From assembly GCA_037577475.1 (NCBI GenBank), contig CM075203.1:3483001-3547000 (forward strand): DNA of 64,000 nucleotides, read 5' to 3'. The notes under the pieces are model-generated. The model was not told the origin of the DNA. It searched no databases and saw only the letters and a program-made list of their open reading frames with translations. Source of the DNA: Chaunax sp. Z400. Taxonomy: Eukaryota > Chordata > Actinopteri > Lophiiformes > Chaunacidae. Below are positions 43,801 to 62,949 of this stretch, one piece after another. The number at the start of each line of letters is the position of its first letter. Position 1 is the stretch's first letter. The translations under genes were made by a program, and so were the position numbers.

Positions 43801-46800
43801 CGGTTACACAATTATAAACAGAGGAATTAGCGGAAAAACAAATAGCTCACACATATAATTCCCTTCTCTTTTTCTCCTTCTCGCTCTCAGGTTCCTAAGA
43901 GGCAACCAACAGCTTACTCACATCAATCCCAACGCCTTTGTGGGTTCCAGTGAGTTGGTGGTACTGTAAGCATGACATCCAACATGATTCATCCTCCTCA
44001 TCATCAATTATTAAGCCCAGAATGTAGGAGAGAGAAGGCAGGATGAGTGTGGCATGTGTGGGGAAGCTAAAAACTTAGACACATGCCAGATAGAAGGTAA
44101 AAATAAACAGGGAGCAGGTGAAGTCATTAACCGGAGAGACAGAGAGATTTTTTTTTTATCTGTTTATTCCCCCAAACAAAGAGGCACGTATTTCTGTTGA
44201 AGTAACAATCAGAAGAAAAAATAGCATTTGTTTTTCTCTCTGCTGTCATTTCTTTTATGTTTTTTCACTCCACATCTAGGTTGTCACTTGGAAAGTCAAA
44301 CATTTGCTCTTCCTACAAGTGTTCTGCTCAGGAAACTAGAATTTTAATGTGTTACTCCAAACAGCTCTATAAATTATTCTGTTAATCCAGCAAATTTTTC
44401 CTATAATAAAAAGGGCTAATCATCAGTCGAATGTCAAAATGCAAATTAGACACAGCAAATTTTTTTTTTTTAAAGACGTCTGTAAAACTGTGTGGATTTT
44501 TTTATTTAGAATGTCTGCTACTCCTCTATTAAAAGCCAACTTGTTCTTTTCTCTTTTTTTTGGAGCAGGGACGTCTCCCACACAGCCCTCGGCTCCTTGC
44601 CCAACTACATCCTCGGTGGTGTCCAGAAGCTGATCGCAGAGTCCGCCTTCCACCTGATGGAACTCCCTCCTCCACAACTCTTCACCAAACTCCGCCAGGC
44701 CAACCTGACTTACCGGTCGCACTGCTGCGCCTTCCATAACGTACCCCGGAACAGGTTCGCAAACGCGTACCTGTCCACCGACCTACTACACATGCATTAT
44801 CGTCAAAAGGTGTCCGAACATTTAATTATTAAAGGAACAGATCTAAGACTCTGGAAATATTTGCCTGTATGCTAAATATGTAGCTAGAGCTAGGAGATAG
44901 TTAGCTTAGCTTAGCATAAAGACTGGAGATAGAGGCAATCAGATAACCTACATTGATAAAAACTTTTCACATTCACTACTTCAGCTTTTTAAAAAACATT
45001 TATTTAATTTCATTTTACACAAAAACAAAAACAAAAAAAACAAAGATGAAAATTAAAATTCATCATTTTACAGGAGCTTTTAATTTCTCTCTGTGGTAAC
45101 AGTAAACTTCAGATGTGTGGACTTCAGTCAAATGATTTAAACTCCACAATTTTGATGACTTTAGACTCATCTTGACAAAATCAAAGAAGTTTTACAATAT
45201 GACTTTGACTTTAAGGTCAAGGACATTATCCTCTGCTGTACTTGAGTTTTAATGCACACAGGATCTTCATGGTGCATTAAGGTACACCTCGTAAACTCTG
45301 ATAATTGCATCACTGTGTACAGCCAAGCCAGTGGGTGAAAGCAGGGATTTCAAAGCGCATTCGAGTGCTTCCCATAAACAAACCACCTCGATAAAAAAAC
45401 ATTTTGCATTCTGCAAAATGTGCACGTCAAAAATTAGAGGAAGAGATGCATCAACAGAAGTTGCACAAAGAGTGGTGAGTTGAGGATCTGTTGTAAAATG
45501 GTGTTACATTTGGTGAAAGGCGGAGTCTGACTTGTTCAGGACTTGGTTCTCGACTCAGGACATGCTTGTCTTGACTTGGAACTTGACTTGAGACTGCAGA
45601 GACTTACTGGTGACTTACAAGACAATGTAATTGTTCCTACCTCTTTAACCTTTATGTAACTTACACACGACAGGAGTGACATGCATTTTACACTCATATA
45701 AACAACTAACTGATTGCTGCATTAGTAGAAGAACTATAGAAAAATGATCCATTATGTGTTGTTGTGTGCTAGATCTAGGTGGAGCTCCCTGTGCTCCCAC
45801 CCCATGGCTCAGGATGACCTTCACTTCTACGAGGCCTACTGCTCCAACTCCACCTCCATCGCCTGCACCCCAACCCAAGATGACTTTAACCCCTGTGAGG
45901 ACATCATGTCCCCCGTCCCTCTGCGCGTCCTCATCTGGATCGTCTCTATCCTCGCACTGCTGGGGAACATAACTGTGCTGCTGGTCTTGTTAGGTATGAA
46001 ATGGGGCGATCTTGGTTTCAAGACTGTACTTGTCACTTTTTTTCACTCCTTCCTTCTTCCTGTTTTCCAGGCAGCCGCTCCAAACTGACGGTTCCTCGCT
46101 TCCTCATGTGCCACTTGGCCTTTTCTGACCTCTGCATGGGCATCTACCTGGTAGTCATAGCAACAGTTGATATTCTCACTCGTGGCCGCTACTACAACCA
46201 CGCAATGGACTGGCAGATGGGCCTGGGCTGCAGTGCTGCAGGCTTCTTCACGGTATGCAAGCACGCATAGAGTCCTTTGCAAACATATGATCGCCCTTGC
46301 ATGAATAACAGCGCTCATAAATATTCATGTTTAAATGGGTGTGTTTGCGTATCACACGCAGGTGTTTGCCAGTGAGCTGTCAGTGTTCACTTTAACAGCA
46401 ATCACCCTGGAGCGCTGGCACACCATCACACATGCTCTGCGGCTGGACCGTAAACTTCGCCTGAGACACGCTTGTATTGTCATGACAGCAGGGTGGATCT
46501 TCTCCTCCCTCTGCGCTTTGCTGCCCACACTTGGAGTCAGCAGCTACGGCAAGGTGGGTGGTTCATTCTCCATTCAACTCCTCTGTGCTCTCCCATTTGT
46601 GACAAACAATTTGTTTTTTTGAATTTGGTCAGGTACATGTAATTGGGGATGCAAAATGGTGAAGGAACGCCAGCAAACATGCACAGTTTGTGCAAAATAT
46701 CTTTCTAATGTTTATATGTCTGAGATGGCATTCAATAGAAAGGGTTATTTTAGATAGATAGCTATTTTCAATGGCAATTTATCTGCCAATTATTTTCTTG

Positions 46801-48426
46801 AGAGCACATTTTGTCCAGAATAAATTTACAATTTAAAGAAGGTAAGTAAAGGAAAAGGAAATCGAACTTCTACTTCACAAAAAGAACCTGTGAAAACCCA
46901 CATGTAATGCATTTATGAGATGACATTCCATAGATAGGTTTGCACATGGTGCCTGAAATATCTAATAATGCATCATCGCTATCAAATCTATGTTTATAAA
47001 TAAAGTTATTGAGATGTGCAAATACAGTAGGGTTGCACGATACTGGGGAAAAAAACTAACATTGCGATTCTTGTTTCCTGAGATATATGTTGCAATATTT
47101 TAACAAATACAGGAATAGATTCATGCATTGTCTTATTTATGAACATTTAATCATAATTCTGACCATTCTGGGTTCTTTAAAAGCCAATCCCCCCTTCTTC
47201 TTCCAGTTGGTTCTGACACCCCTCCATTTTCAGTGTCACTAATGTAATACTGACACCAGCATGAACAGGTGGGGTGATGAGAGGTGGAAAGGTATTAGGA
47301 AAAAAAGAACGTGTTTCTTAATAAACTTTACAAATGGTTATGTGTTATTTACATGTAATCTACCATTTTTAGTGACGTGAAAATGAATCTAGAAAAAGAA
47401 AGAAGAAACTTGCGTGTTTTTTTTTTATACGTCTCTTTGTATCAAACAGCAGAAAAGTTGTAACCTGACATGTTTGAGTTAATTTGCCTCATTTGACATG
47501 AGTGTCCTGCAGGTGAGCCCATTGCAATGTCGATGCTGAAATTAAATATTGTGCAGCCCTGAAATACTGTATTATTATGGCATATTTGTCTTTATTTGAT
47601 AGAGTGAGAGTCGCCTACAGAATGACAGTAAACACAGTTTTCCAGTTGGAATCAAATGTTATTTTTCAATTAAATATGTCTTAAACCTTAAACCACTCGC
47701 CTCCCAGGATGCCCAAACTTTGTTTGCTTGAAGATCTGTGAAATATATCAACAACTAGAAAGTTCTCTGATAGGCCAAACCTCCAGCAACGAAAACCTGG
47801 ACAATCAGAAAATAGTTTGCAGGGTTATGTCAAAACAAAATCATGTGACAATGCAAATACATTTTTGAATATGTCTTCTATGTGTGGTGCAGGTGAGTAT
47901 CTGCCTGCCCATGGATGTGGAGTCTGTGGTCTCTCAGCTCTATGTGGTCTCTCTGCTCCTCCTCAACATTGTGGCCTTCTTCTGCGTGTGCGGCTGTTAC
48001 CTCAGCATCTACCTGACCGTTCGCAACCCCTCATCGGCGCCGGCCCATGCCGACACCCGGGTGGCCAAACGCATGGCCGTCCTCATCTTCACCGACTTCA
48101 TCTGCATGGCTCCCATCTCCTTCTTTGCCATCTCAGCCGCCCTCAAGCTCCCTCTCATCACGGTCTCAGACGCCAAGCTCCTGCTGGTCCTCTTCTACCC
48201 GATCAACTCCTGCTCCAACCCCTTCCTGTACGCCTTCTTCACCCGCACCTTCAGGAGAGATTTCTTCCTCCTCGCCGCTCGCTTCGGCCTGTTCAAGACC
48301 AGAGCGCAGATTTACCGGACGGAGAGCTCCTCCTGTCAGCAGCCGGCGTGGACCTCTCCTAAGAGCAGCCATGTGATGCTGTACTCCTTGGCCAATACTC
48401 TAAGTCTAGATGGGAAGCAAGACTGA
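37618..48426 (+). CDS. fshr: follicle-stimulating hormone receptor; 14 coding exons, 701 codons
   Basis: Class A glycoprotein-hormone receptor of the gonad plasma membrane; it couples gonadotropin binding to Gs and cAMP. The joined exons give a hydrophobic signal peptide, an ectodomain of leucine-rich repeats (exons 2-9, nearly all 69-81 nt, all phase 2), a hinge with SHCCAF and FNPCEDIM, a seven-helix domain with ERW (DRY position) and NPFLY, and a short tail. The LRR exon pattern and the 186-nt hinge exon match mammalian FSHR. FSHR rather than LHCGR is favoured by the tail (KTRAQIYRTESS), the hinge and adjacency to nrxn1. Unlike mammals, the 7TM region is split into four exons. The hinge is much shorter than in human. 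Confidence 0.93.
37812..39279 (+). other. fshr: fshr intron 1
   Basis: Contains one interspersed repeat copy (38,550-38,785); the rest is unique sequence without ORFs of interest. Confidence 0.65.
38550..38785 (+). repeat. teleost interspersed repeat with (GGAT)n tail
   Basis: Degenerate copy of a family I recall from many fish genomes: gagctgggataggctccaac, then gataagcagctttagaaaat and a ggatggatggatg tail. A reverse-orientation piece of the same family seems to lie at 42,050-42,180. Confidence 0.7.
39280..39351 (+). CDS. fshr: fshr exon 2: LRR
   Basis: 72 nt, KVQQTQIRVIPQGALSSLQH LRK; same length and phase as exon 2 of mammalian FSHR. Confidence 0.88.
39565..39860 (+). repeat. teleost interspersed repeat in fshr intron 2
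   Basis: Phrases such as aaaggcacagttcacccc, atctggagtgttttttatcc and ttggtgtgagtttccaag match a common teleost repeat as I remember it. Class not determined. Confidence 0.5.
39963..40037 (+). CDS. fshr: fshr exon 3: LRR
   Basis: 75 nt, TISENDMLKTISKFAFASLP then RLTN; phase 2 in and out. Confidence 0.9.
40038..40717 (+). other. fshr: fshr intron 3
   Basis: Mostly the reverse-orientation LINE fragment at 40,225-40,690. Confidence 0.7.
40225..40690 (-). mobile_element. decayed LINE: reverse transcriptase fragment and 3' tail
   Basis: On the - strand a reverse transcriptase block is clear (GVPQGSVLGPLQFSIYINKM, then FYADETIIY, a variant of the YADD catalytic motif), ending in an in-frame stop. 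The 3' end CCTGGTTAAATAAAGG and TAAATAAAC is typical of teleost L2-like LINE tails as I recall. 5'-truncated and inactive. Confidence 0.8.
40718..40792 (+). CDS. fshr: fshr exon 4: LRR
   Basis: 75 nt, FISENVELQSIGAFAFHDLP then ELIE. Follows a LINE fragment in the intron. Confidence 0.9.
40889..40963 (+). CDS. fshr: fshr exon 5: LRR
   Basis: 75 nt, TITKSKYLSHIHPDAFRDIV then KLQY. The intron before it is only 96 bases. Confidence 0.9.
40964..42791 (+). other. fshr: fshr intron 5
   Basis: AT-rich 1.8-kb intron containing a TIR element at 41,991-42,345; otherwise nothing recognised. Confidence 0.65.
41991..42345. mobile_element. MITE-like element with imperfect terminal inverted repeats
   Basis: The left arm (from GCTAAATTTACTG, including ttcacttaattaaaagtaat) pairs with the right arm (ttacttttaattgagtgaaa to ACATTTTTAGC) with about 33 of 40 matches in the core. 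The interior (42,050-42,180) resembles the family at 38,550 in reverse orientation. Non-coding. No convincing target duplication found. Confidence 0.6.
42792..42866 (+). CDS. fshr: fshr exon 6: LRR
   Basis: 75 nt, TISNTGLRVFPDFTMIHSTA then AGFL; SNTG matches ISNTGI of human FSHR at this exon. Confidence 0.92.
43039..43119 (+). CDS. fshr: fshr exon 7: LRR
   Basis: 81 nt, DLKENIHIERVPANAFRGLC then TQTISE. Confidence 0.92.
43120..43719 (+). other. fshr: fshr intron 7
   Basis: Contains the 43,330 repeat copy; remainder AT-rich. Confidence 0.6.
43330..43490 (+). repeat. teleost interspersed repeat, sense copy
   Basis: Carries gtctttatgctaagcta and tgtcaaactattcctttaag, phrases I recall from a very common teleost repeat. 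A reverse copy lies at 44,880-44,935. Confidence 0.65.
43720..43788 (+). CDS. fshr: fshr exon 8: LRR
   Basis: 69 nt, RLTRNGIKEVASDAFNGTKM then HR; the AFNGT sequon is conserved with mammalian gonadotropin receptors. Confidence 0.93.
43891..43965 (+). CDS. fshr: fshr exon 9: LRR
   Basis: 75 nt, FLRGNQQLTHINPNAFVGSS then ELVV. Confidence 0.92.
43966..44568 (+). other. fshr: fshr intron 9
   Basis: AT-rich, with a T homopolymer near 44,150. Nothing else recognised. Confidence 0.6.
44569..44754 (+). CDS. fshr: fshr exon 10: last LRR and hinge start
   Basis: 186 nt, the same length as human FSHR exon 9. DVSHTALGSLPNYILGGVQK through LTYRSHCCAFHNVPRN carries the paired hinge Cys. Ends in phase 2 (AACAG|gttcgc). 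Confidence 0.93.
44880..44935 (-). repeat. teleost interspersed repeat, reverse copy
   Basis: tagcttagcttagcataaag is the reverse complement of the phrase in the copy at 43,330, so the two are inverted around exons 8-10. Confidence 0.65.
45525..45625. repeat. GACTTG-rich teleost repeat
   Basis: Reiterated gacttg/cttgact phrases, for example ttgacttggaacttgacttg, as in a dispersed repeat I recall from fish genomes. Confidence 0.5.
45773..45993 (+). CDS. fshr: fshr exon 11: hinge and first transmembrane helix
   Basis: Encodes SRWSSLCSHPMAQDDLHFYE, AYC, then DDFNPCEDIM and helix 1 (LRVLIWIVSILALLGNIT). The acidic FYEAYC segment sits where mammalian FSHR has its sulfated tyrosine. Two AGs 6 bases apart allow a start at 45,773 or 45,779, both in frame; I prefer the first because it keeps the sequon NRS. 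Confidence 0.9.
46071..46252 (+). CDS. fshr: fshr exon 12: loop 1 to start of helix 3
   Basis: SRSKLTVPRFLMCHLAFSDL through YYNHAMDWQMGLGCSAAGFF, including helix 2 and the helix-3 Cys of the conserved disulfide. Phase 1 in, phase 0 out. Confidence 0.95.
46362..46553 (+). CDS. fshr: fshr exon 13: helices 3 and 4
   Basis: 64 codons, VFASELSVFTLTAITLERWH with the ERW motif, then helix 4 to GVSSYGK. Phase 0 at both ends. Confidence 0.95.
46554..47892 (+). other. fshr: fshr intron 13 (within the 7TM domain)
   Basis: A 1.3-kb intron at the extracellular loop 2 position, with a hAT-type element inside. No exon recognised. Confidence 0.7.
47028..47561. mobile_element. non-autonomous hAT-type element (MITE) with TIRs and 8-bp TSD
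   Basis: Ends TAGGGTTGCACGAT and ATTGTGCAGCCCTG are inverted repeats (11 of 14 match). Flanking octamers aaatacag and aaatactg match at 7 of 8, the length of a hAT target duplication. Interior about 500 bases, no transposase ORF. The gcacgata and gcaatgtcgat phrases are familiar from teleost repeats. Confidence 0.78.
47893..48426 (+). CDS. fshr: fshr exon 14: helices 5-7 and cytoplasmic tail
   Basis: VSICLPMDVESVVSQLYVVS through DTRVAKRMAVLIFTDFICMA and NSCSNPFLYAFFTRTFRRDF to SLANTLSLDGKQD and TGA. The exon opens with GTGAGT directly after gcag. The tail lacks the helix-8 Cys pair remembered for human FSHR (KCGC); a Cys remains in SSSCQQ. Confidence 0.95.
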   Translation: MSICLPMDVESVVSQLYVVSLLLLNIVAFFCVCGCYLSIYLTVRNPSSAPAHADTRVAKRMAVLIFTDFICMAPISFFAISAALKLPLITVSDAKLLLVLFYPINSCSNPFLYAFFTRTFRRDFFLLAARFGLFKTRAQIYRTESSSCQQPAWTSPKSSHVMLYSLANTLSLDGKQD

Positions 48427-48705
48427 TGGAGTGTCATTGAAAAACAGATACAGACTTTTTTACAGGAGGGTTTATTTCCTATTTTTCACATGCAAAGAAG
48501 GAAAATTCCTCTTTGTTCTGATGCAGAATTAGCATGAACCACTGTACATACAGTCCTGCACAGAAGAACTGCAGTCAGTTGGACCAAATCTAGGTCAAAT
48601 AGCTGTCCTAGATAAGTGCTTGTTTTAAGGTGATTGTAATGCCAGATGGGTGGAGTTTGCTGCATCATAACCGTTCACCAATAAAAGTAGGAAGAGTAGA
48701 AGAAG
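48427..48705 (+). other. fshr: fshr 3' UTR
   Basis: Short UTR from the TGA to just past the first AATAAA. Longer forms using later signals cannot be excluded. Confidence 0.6.
48680..48685 (+). terminator. fshr: fshr polyadenylation signal AATAAA
   Basis: First canonical signal after the fshr stop, 254 bases downstream of it. Confidence 0.65.
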
Positions 48706-50849
48706 GAGAAAACTGATTTTTACTTTCATGCGTCGTCTTGTGTACAGAGAAATGCCATCCATCTGGTGTCCCCAGATAATGAAACACACTGCAGTTATTT
48801 TAGTTCGAGCACATGCACATCAAGAAATCAGCATTCATTTAACATTCAATGACATGATTGAGTGATATTCATTAAGAAGCACACCACAGGGACCTACTGA
48901 TTAATAATCTCCTCATACACATAGTCTGCTGCAGCTCATTCCTCCACATCCCTATTTTCTTAATGAAAGACATGATTATCTCCACAATGTAATTATGATT
49001 GTGAAAGAAAGTGTTATTGAGTTTATGTATCTGTGTGTTTTGTATAAAATATATCCTTTTGATGATTTATTTCTTGTCGTTTATACATGTTTTTACTCAT
49101 ATCCTGTATGTTCGAGTAGATTTTTTTTTATGGTGAATGCGTGCATGGGGTGTCTTAACAAAAGGTGAAACTCACACACATACTAAATTGAGCTGTCTTT
49201 ATCTACAAATGCTGTCCTTCAGCAGCATCCAAAGCTTTCAAGGACAAAGTGACCCTCTCAACCTCTGCTCTGGGTGCCAGGGTGGGTGGGTGCATCTGGG
49301 AGGGGGGAAACCACACAGCTGCTCTTTGCTTATTACAGGAGGATGGATACGGCAGCCAGATAAAGTACACACACTCGAGCAGCCCAGGGTTTCAAGGCTG
49401 CAGCTGCAAAAGGAATCCAAGTCCATCTAATTGATATGGATATGCTGCCTCCTATGGCAACATTGAACGGGTGTGTGCATTTATGCTCTTTAGCCACCAG
49501 GTGATGCTACTGATGTAGGATTTATTGTAATCTTTCCCCTATGTTGTGATTTTTTAAGTCACCCTCTCAACAGCAGTGCTGGAATGTAACTAAGTACATT
49601 TACTCCAACTCCATCCTTAAAATTCTACTCCACTACATTTGTCCGACAGCTTTAGTTACTTTTCAGATGACATTTTTCATACTTTCCTGTCTAAATTTGA
49701 TGATTTTGAATTTGATTTTTTTTTCCAATGGGATCAAGTGCTCCTCGATAGCTTGAGAAAATTCTCATATTGATCTATTTATAGGAGCGGTTCCCAAAAA
49801 AATAAAGGTTAAGTCATCATCTACTCACCCCATGCTGTTGTAAAATGAAGTTTCTTAGTTCACAAAACATTTGTGGTGCTTCACAGAAAAACAGCGTTGT
49901 GAAGCAAGAAAGTGTAAAAAACAAATTGAACTTGAAATAAATGTTTATAAGATTGCTAATAATGAGTCTCAGTGTAATTCATAGCATAATCATTTATGGC
50001 TAAATAATGCCCTCTGGTGGTTCAATTACATACTTACTGATCAAAATTTTATAATAAAGTTATATTCCACCCAAAATCTATAATTAAAGACTCAAACATT
50101 CACCTCCAATAATCTGGGGGGGGGAGTTTAGTTTCAATTTCAGCTTGTCATGCCAGCTAAAATGGTTACCAATAGTTTTGAAACTGAATTGTCTTTTTTA
50201 GTGTTTACAATCACACATTTTTTATTATATGTATTCAACTATGCATTAAAAACTCAAAATAAAACATAAGGACAAGATCTCTACTTGTATTATTAAGTAA
50301 TAATTAAAGTATTAAAGTAAGCATTCCCTTTATATTTTGCTTGTAGTTTTCCCAATTACAAGTGTACATGTCTCTGCCTAATTAAGCACTATCTCAACTG
50401 ATGTGTCTCTTGCTTTAATATTCATGTGTCCCTGTCAGGTAAAGATTTTTAAGTTTGAAAACTTACAAAACATTCATGCAAAATAAGACTCCATATGTTT
50501 AGTGTGTTCTTTACTCATGTATGGCAAAAAGTAAATGTCAACTGTCATTTATATAACAAGTCAATCAAATTCGAGGTTATGCTCCATGTCGATTATTAAG
50601 TCACAATGCTTGTTGAAATATATTCAACTTTATCGACTATCTCTTGCTTATGTGGCACACTTAAAAATACACTAACATGTAGTGTAGATTAGTTCTTTTG
50701 CACCTCTGTCAAAGGTAAGCGCTACAATGCGCACTTGATGTTGGTGACTGAAGTCATTCGGTCATTTGGTTTGCCCATGCACTGATCAAATCGCCACTTG
50801 ACCGATCCCGAACCCCAACAGAAAGGTTTGTTATGTCGTTTGACACGAA
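48706..50849. other. intergenic, fshr to fbxo11
   Basis: AT-rich with one recognisable repeat at 49,570-49,690. No gene or RNA gene recognised on either strand. Confidence 0.6.
49570..49690 (+). repeat. teleost interspersed repeat (AAGTACATTTACT type)
   Basis: gtgctggaatgtaactaagt, acatttactcc and ctactccactacatttgtcc match a very common teleost repeat as I remember it. Confidence 0.7.
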
Positions 50850-51185
50850 GTATCTGATTGGCCAATTTGGGAACCCATTATCAAACCCAATATATGATTG
50901 GTCGAGCAGACACTCTGTATTTTTTTCTCGCGATTGTTCCCCGTGTGGGTTAATGGCTCCTCCTGCTACAGACCGAGACGGAGCTGGCAACGAGTAGCGA
51001 TACGGGGGGAGCAGTAACACCGCGGAGAAAATAAGCGATTACACCCCAAATACCAGCGGGTTTTGATCGTAATAGTACGGGGGTAGCAGGGAAAAGGTTG
51101 TCCAGTTGGTAGTTTGGGTCGAGGGCTAAGTTTGGAAGCGGGCGGTCGAGGATAGCTGTTTATTTTTTCACAACCAACACCCCAG
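50850..51185 (+). promoter_or_regulatory. fbxo11: fbxo11 promoter region and 5' UTR
   Basis: Two CCAAT boxes in the ATTGG orientation (gattggccaattt near 50,858 and gattggtcg near 50,896) precede CpG-containing sequence that leads to the ATG. This suits a TATA-less housekeeping promoter with NF-Y sites. The start site is not defined. Confidence 0.55.
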
Positions 51186-61142
<9,957 letters not shown>

Positions 61143-62512
61143 AGGCTTCTGGTCTAGTTACACTCACAAAAGAATACAAACACATTACATTGAACACAGA
61201 CTGACACACATGCACATGCACAGACGCAATTATACACACACACACACACAGAGACACACACACACACATCCACACGCAGCCCTAAGGACCCAGAGAGACT
61301 CTGCGATTGCGGCGCTCTCGGACGGGATCGGTGAAGGAGGCTGCAGAGGAAGCAGCTTCCTGCCAGCTGCAGTGGAGGCAGACTCCACTAGAGGGCGGCG
61401 GAGCATCGGGTAGACTGACAGAACGGCCACAAGAGATTCCTCACTCGAGTATTTCTTATTGCAGTCTGTAGACAAAGAGAAGATGGGAAGTGAAGGGCTC
61501 TGCAGAGGGGCTAAGATCCCACCCCACCCCACCCCCACCCCCGGTAATCCTCGGCTCCCGGCCCACTTCGTCTTCACAAGAACTGTCGTCAAAGAGACTT
61601 CCTGCTTCCTTGCAGCTGCCATCCCCATTGGCTGCTGAGGCAGCTGTAACTAGGCAACCGATGGGCGGATGTTGCCCTGTTGTGTGTGGATAAAGAGCAA
61701 GATTGTGTGTGATGGAGCACTTGGGCTTTTTTTTTTTTAAGAAAAAAAAAAAAGATATGTTCTGATCAATGGATTTTATTTCAATGCTTTCTCATGTAGT
61801 TTTGTATTTTCAAGCAAAAAGCTGACTGTATTTGAATGTCTTTTATTTTATTATATATTATTATAATTATTATTTTTCTTTGGTTAGTGTCTCCCCCCCC
61901 CTCCCCCCCCAACAGAGGCAAACTGCAGAAACTCCAACGTCCCAGAGGTGAAGTTCTTTCTGTGAAAGAGAATCTCATTAACACTAAAAACCCTCTCCAG
62001 TACATTAAATGGCAGGTGGAGGGGCTCCACAGTTGTATAAAGGCGTGTATGTGAGTGTGTAAATGTGTGTTGTGTACAGTGAACGTTGTGTGTATGTATG
62101 TATGTATATGTTTATAAGTTGATGCAGTCAGTGTTTTGTGGAGAGGGTAGAACAGGAGGCGTCAGCTCCTGCAAACTGGAACCGAGGAGTCAATCTGCAG
62201 TCCCCCGACTCCCCCCGTCCTCCCCCTCCCCCCCCTTCCTCTCCCCATGTATCGTGGTGACTGTGGCTCCTCATGCAGCCTGAATCGTATGCATGTACCA
62301 TAACATCTAGACTTAATATATTGTGAAGTATTCAATAACCATTATGTAGATGCTAGTTGGAATTCAAAAAGGGGTATACTTTCTTAGAAAGACAAAAAAA
62401 GGAAACAGGAAACTGGCCATTTCTAAGAAAATAAAACTTTATTAGATCAGAGGTGTCTGTCTTTAAATTCACATCCTGCAGTTCTCAATAAATGAATGCT
62501 TTTATAAAACAG
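61143..62512 (+). other. fbxo11: fbxo11 3' UTR
   Basis: Contains CA-rich tracts near 61,236-61,270, C-rich runs near 61,520 and 61,890-61,912, and an AT-rich centre. Two AATAAA signals follow at 62,430 and 62,487. Confidence 0.7.
62430..62492 (+). terminator. fbxo11: fbxo11 polyadenylation signals (two AATAAA)
   Basis: AATAAA at 62,430-62,435 and again at 62,487-62,492. Confidence 0.65.
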
Positions 62513-62949
62513 AATGCTGCTGAAGAACATCAGGAGATGTTTGGTTGGTGGTGATCTGCCCCCTCGACCCTGCAGAGAATGATTACATATACAGATCGAC
62601 TTTTTACCTGCTGTTCCCACAAAGACCTTTAGTCTGCAACAGCTGATGATGTTCTGGGTTGTGGTTTTACAGCATCCTTAAGTCACACTTGTTGAAGTTA
62701 GGAAGTAGTGATGGGTTGTGTTCAGTGGTTAGAGACATAGTGAATCTACTGATCAGGACTTAAAATCTCAAATATTACTTGTTGCTGTTCTTGTTTGTGT
62801 TGCTAAAGATACAAATGTTTTTGATGTGCAAATTTTCACGTTGAAGGTGAAAGTTAATTGAAGTCCTGTCCCTTTAAATTAAAAAAATCTAAAACAAGAT
62901 GCACCATCAAAACGGCTGCCTGCAGGGTTCTCCTAAGGTTTAGGTAAAA

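Larger units (their letters stand above)
44755..45772 (+). other. fshr: fshr intron 10
   Basis: Holds the reverse repeat copy at 44,880 and a gacttg-rich repeat at about 45,525-45,625. Poor pyrimidine tract before exon 11. Confidence 0.65.

Noticed and set aside
44423..44737. 104-codon - strand ORF
   Set aside because: Antisense to fshr exon 10.
47817..48362. 181-codon + strand ORF overlapping fshr exon 14
   Set aside because: Out-of-frame reading of the GC-rich 7TM exon; the true frame has all GPCR motifs.
37618..48426. Assignment as lhcgr
   Set aside because: The exon pattern lacks the extra hinge exon of LHCGR, the tail matches FSHR better, and FSHR is the NRXN1 neighbour.
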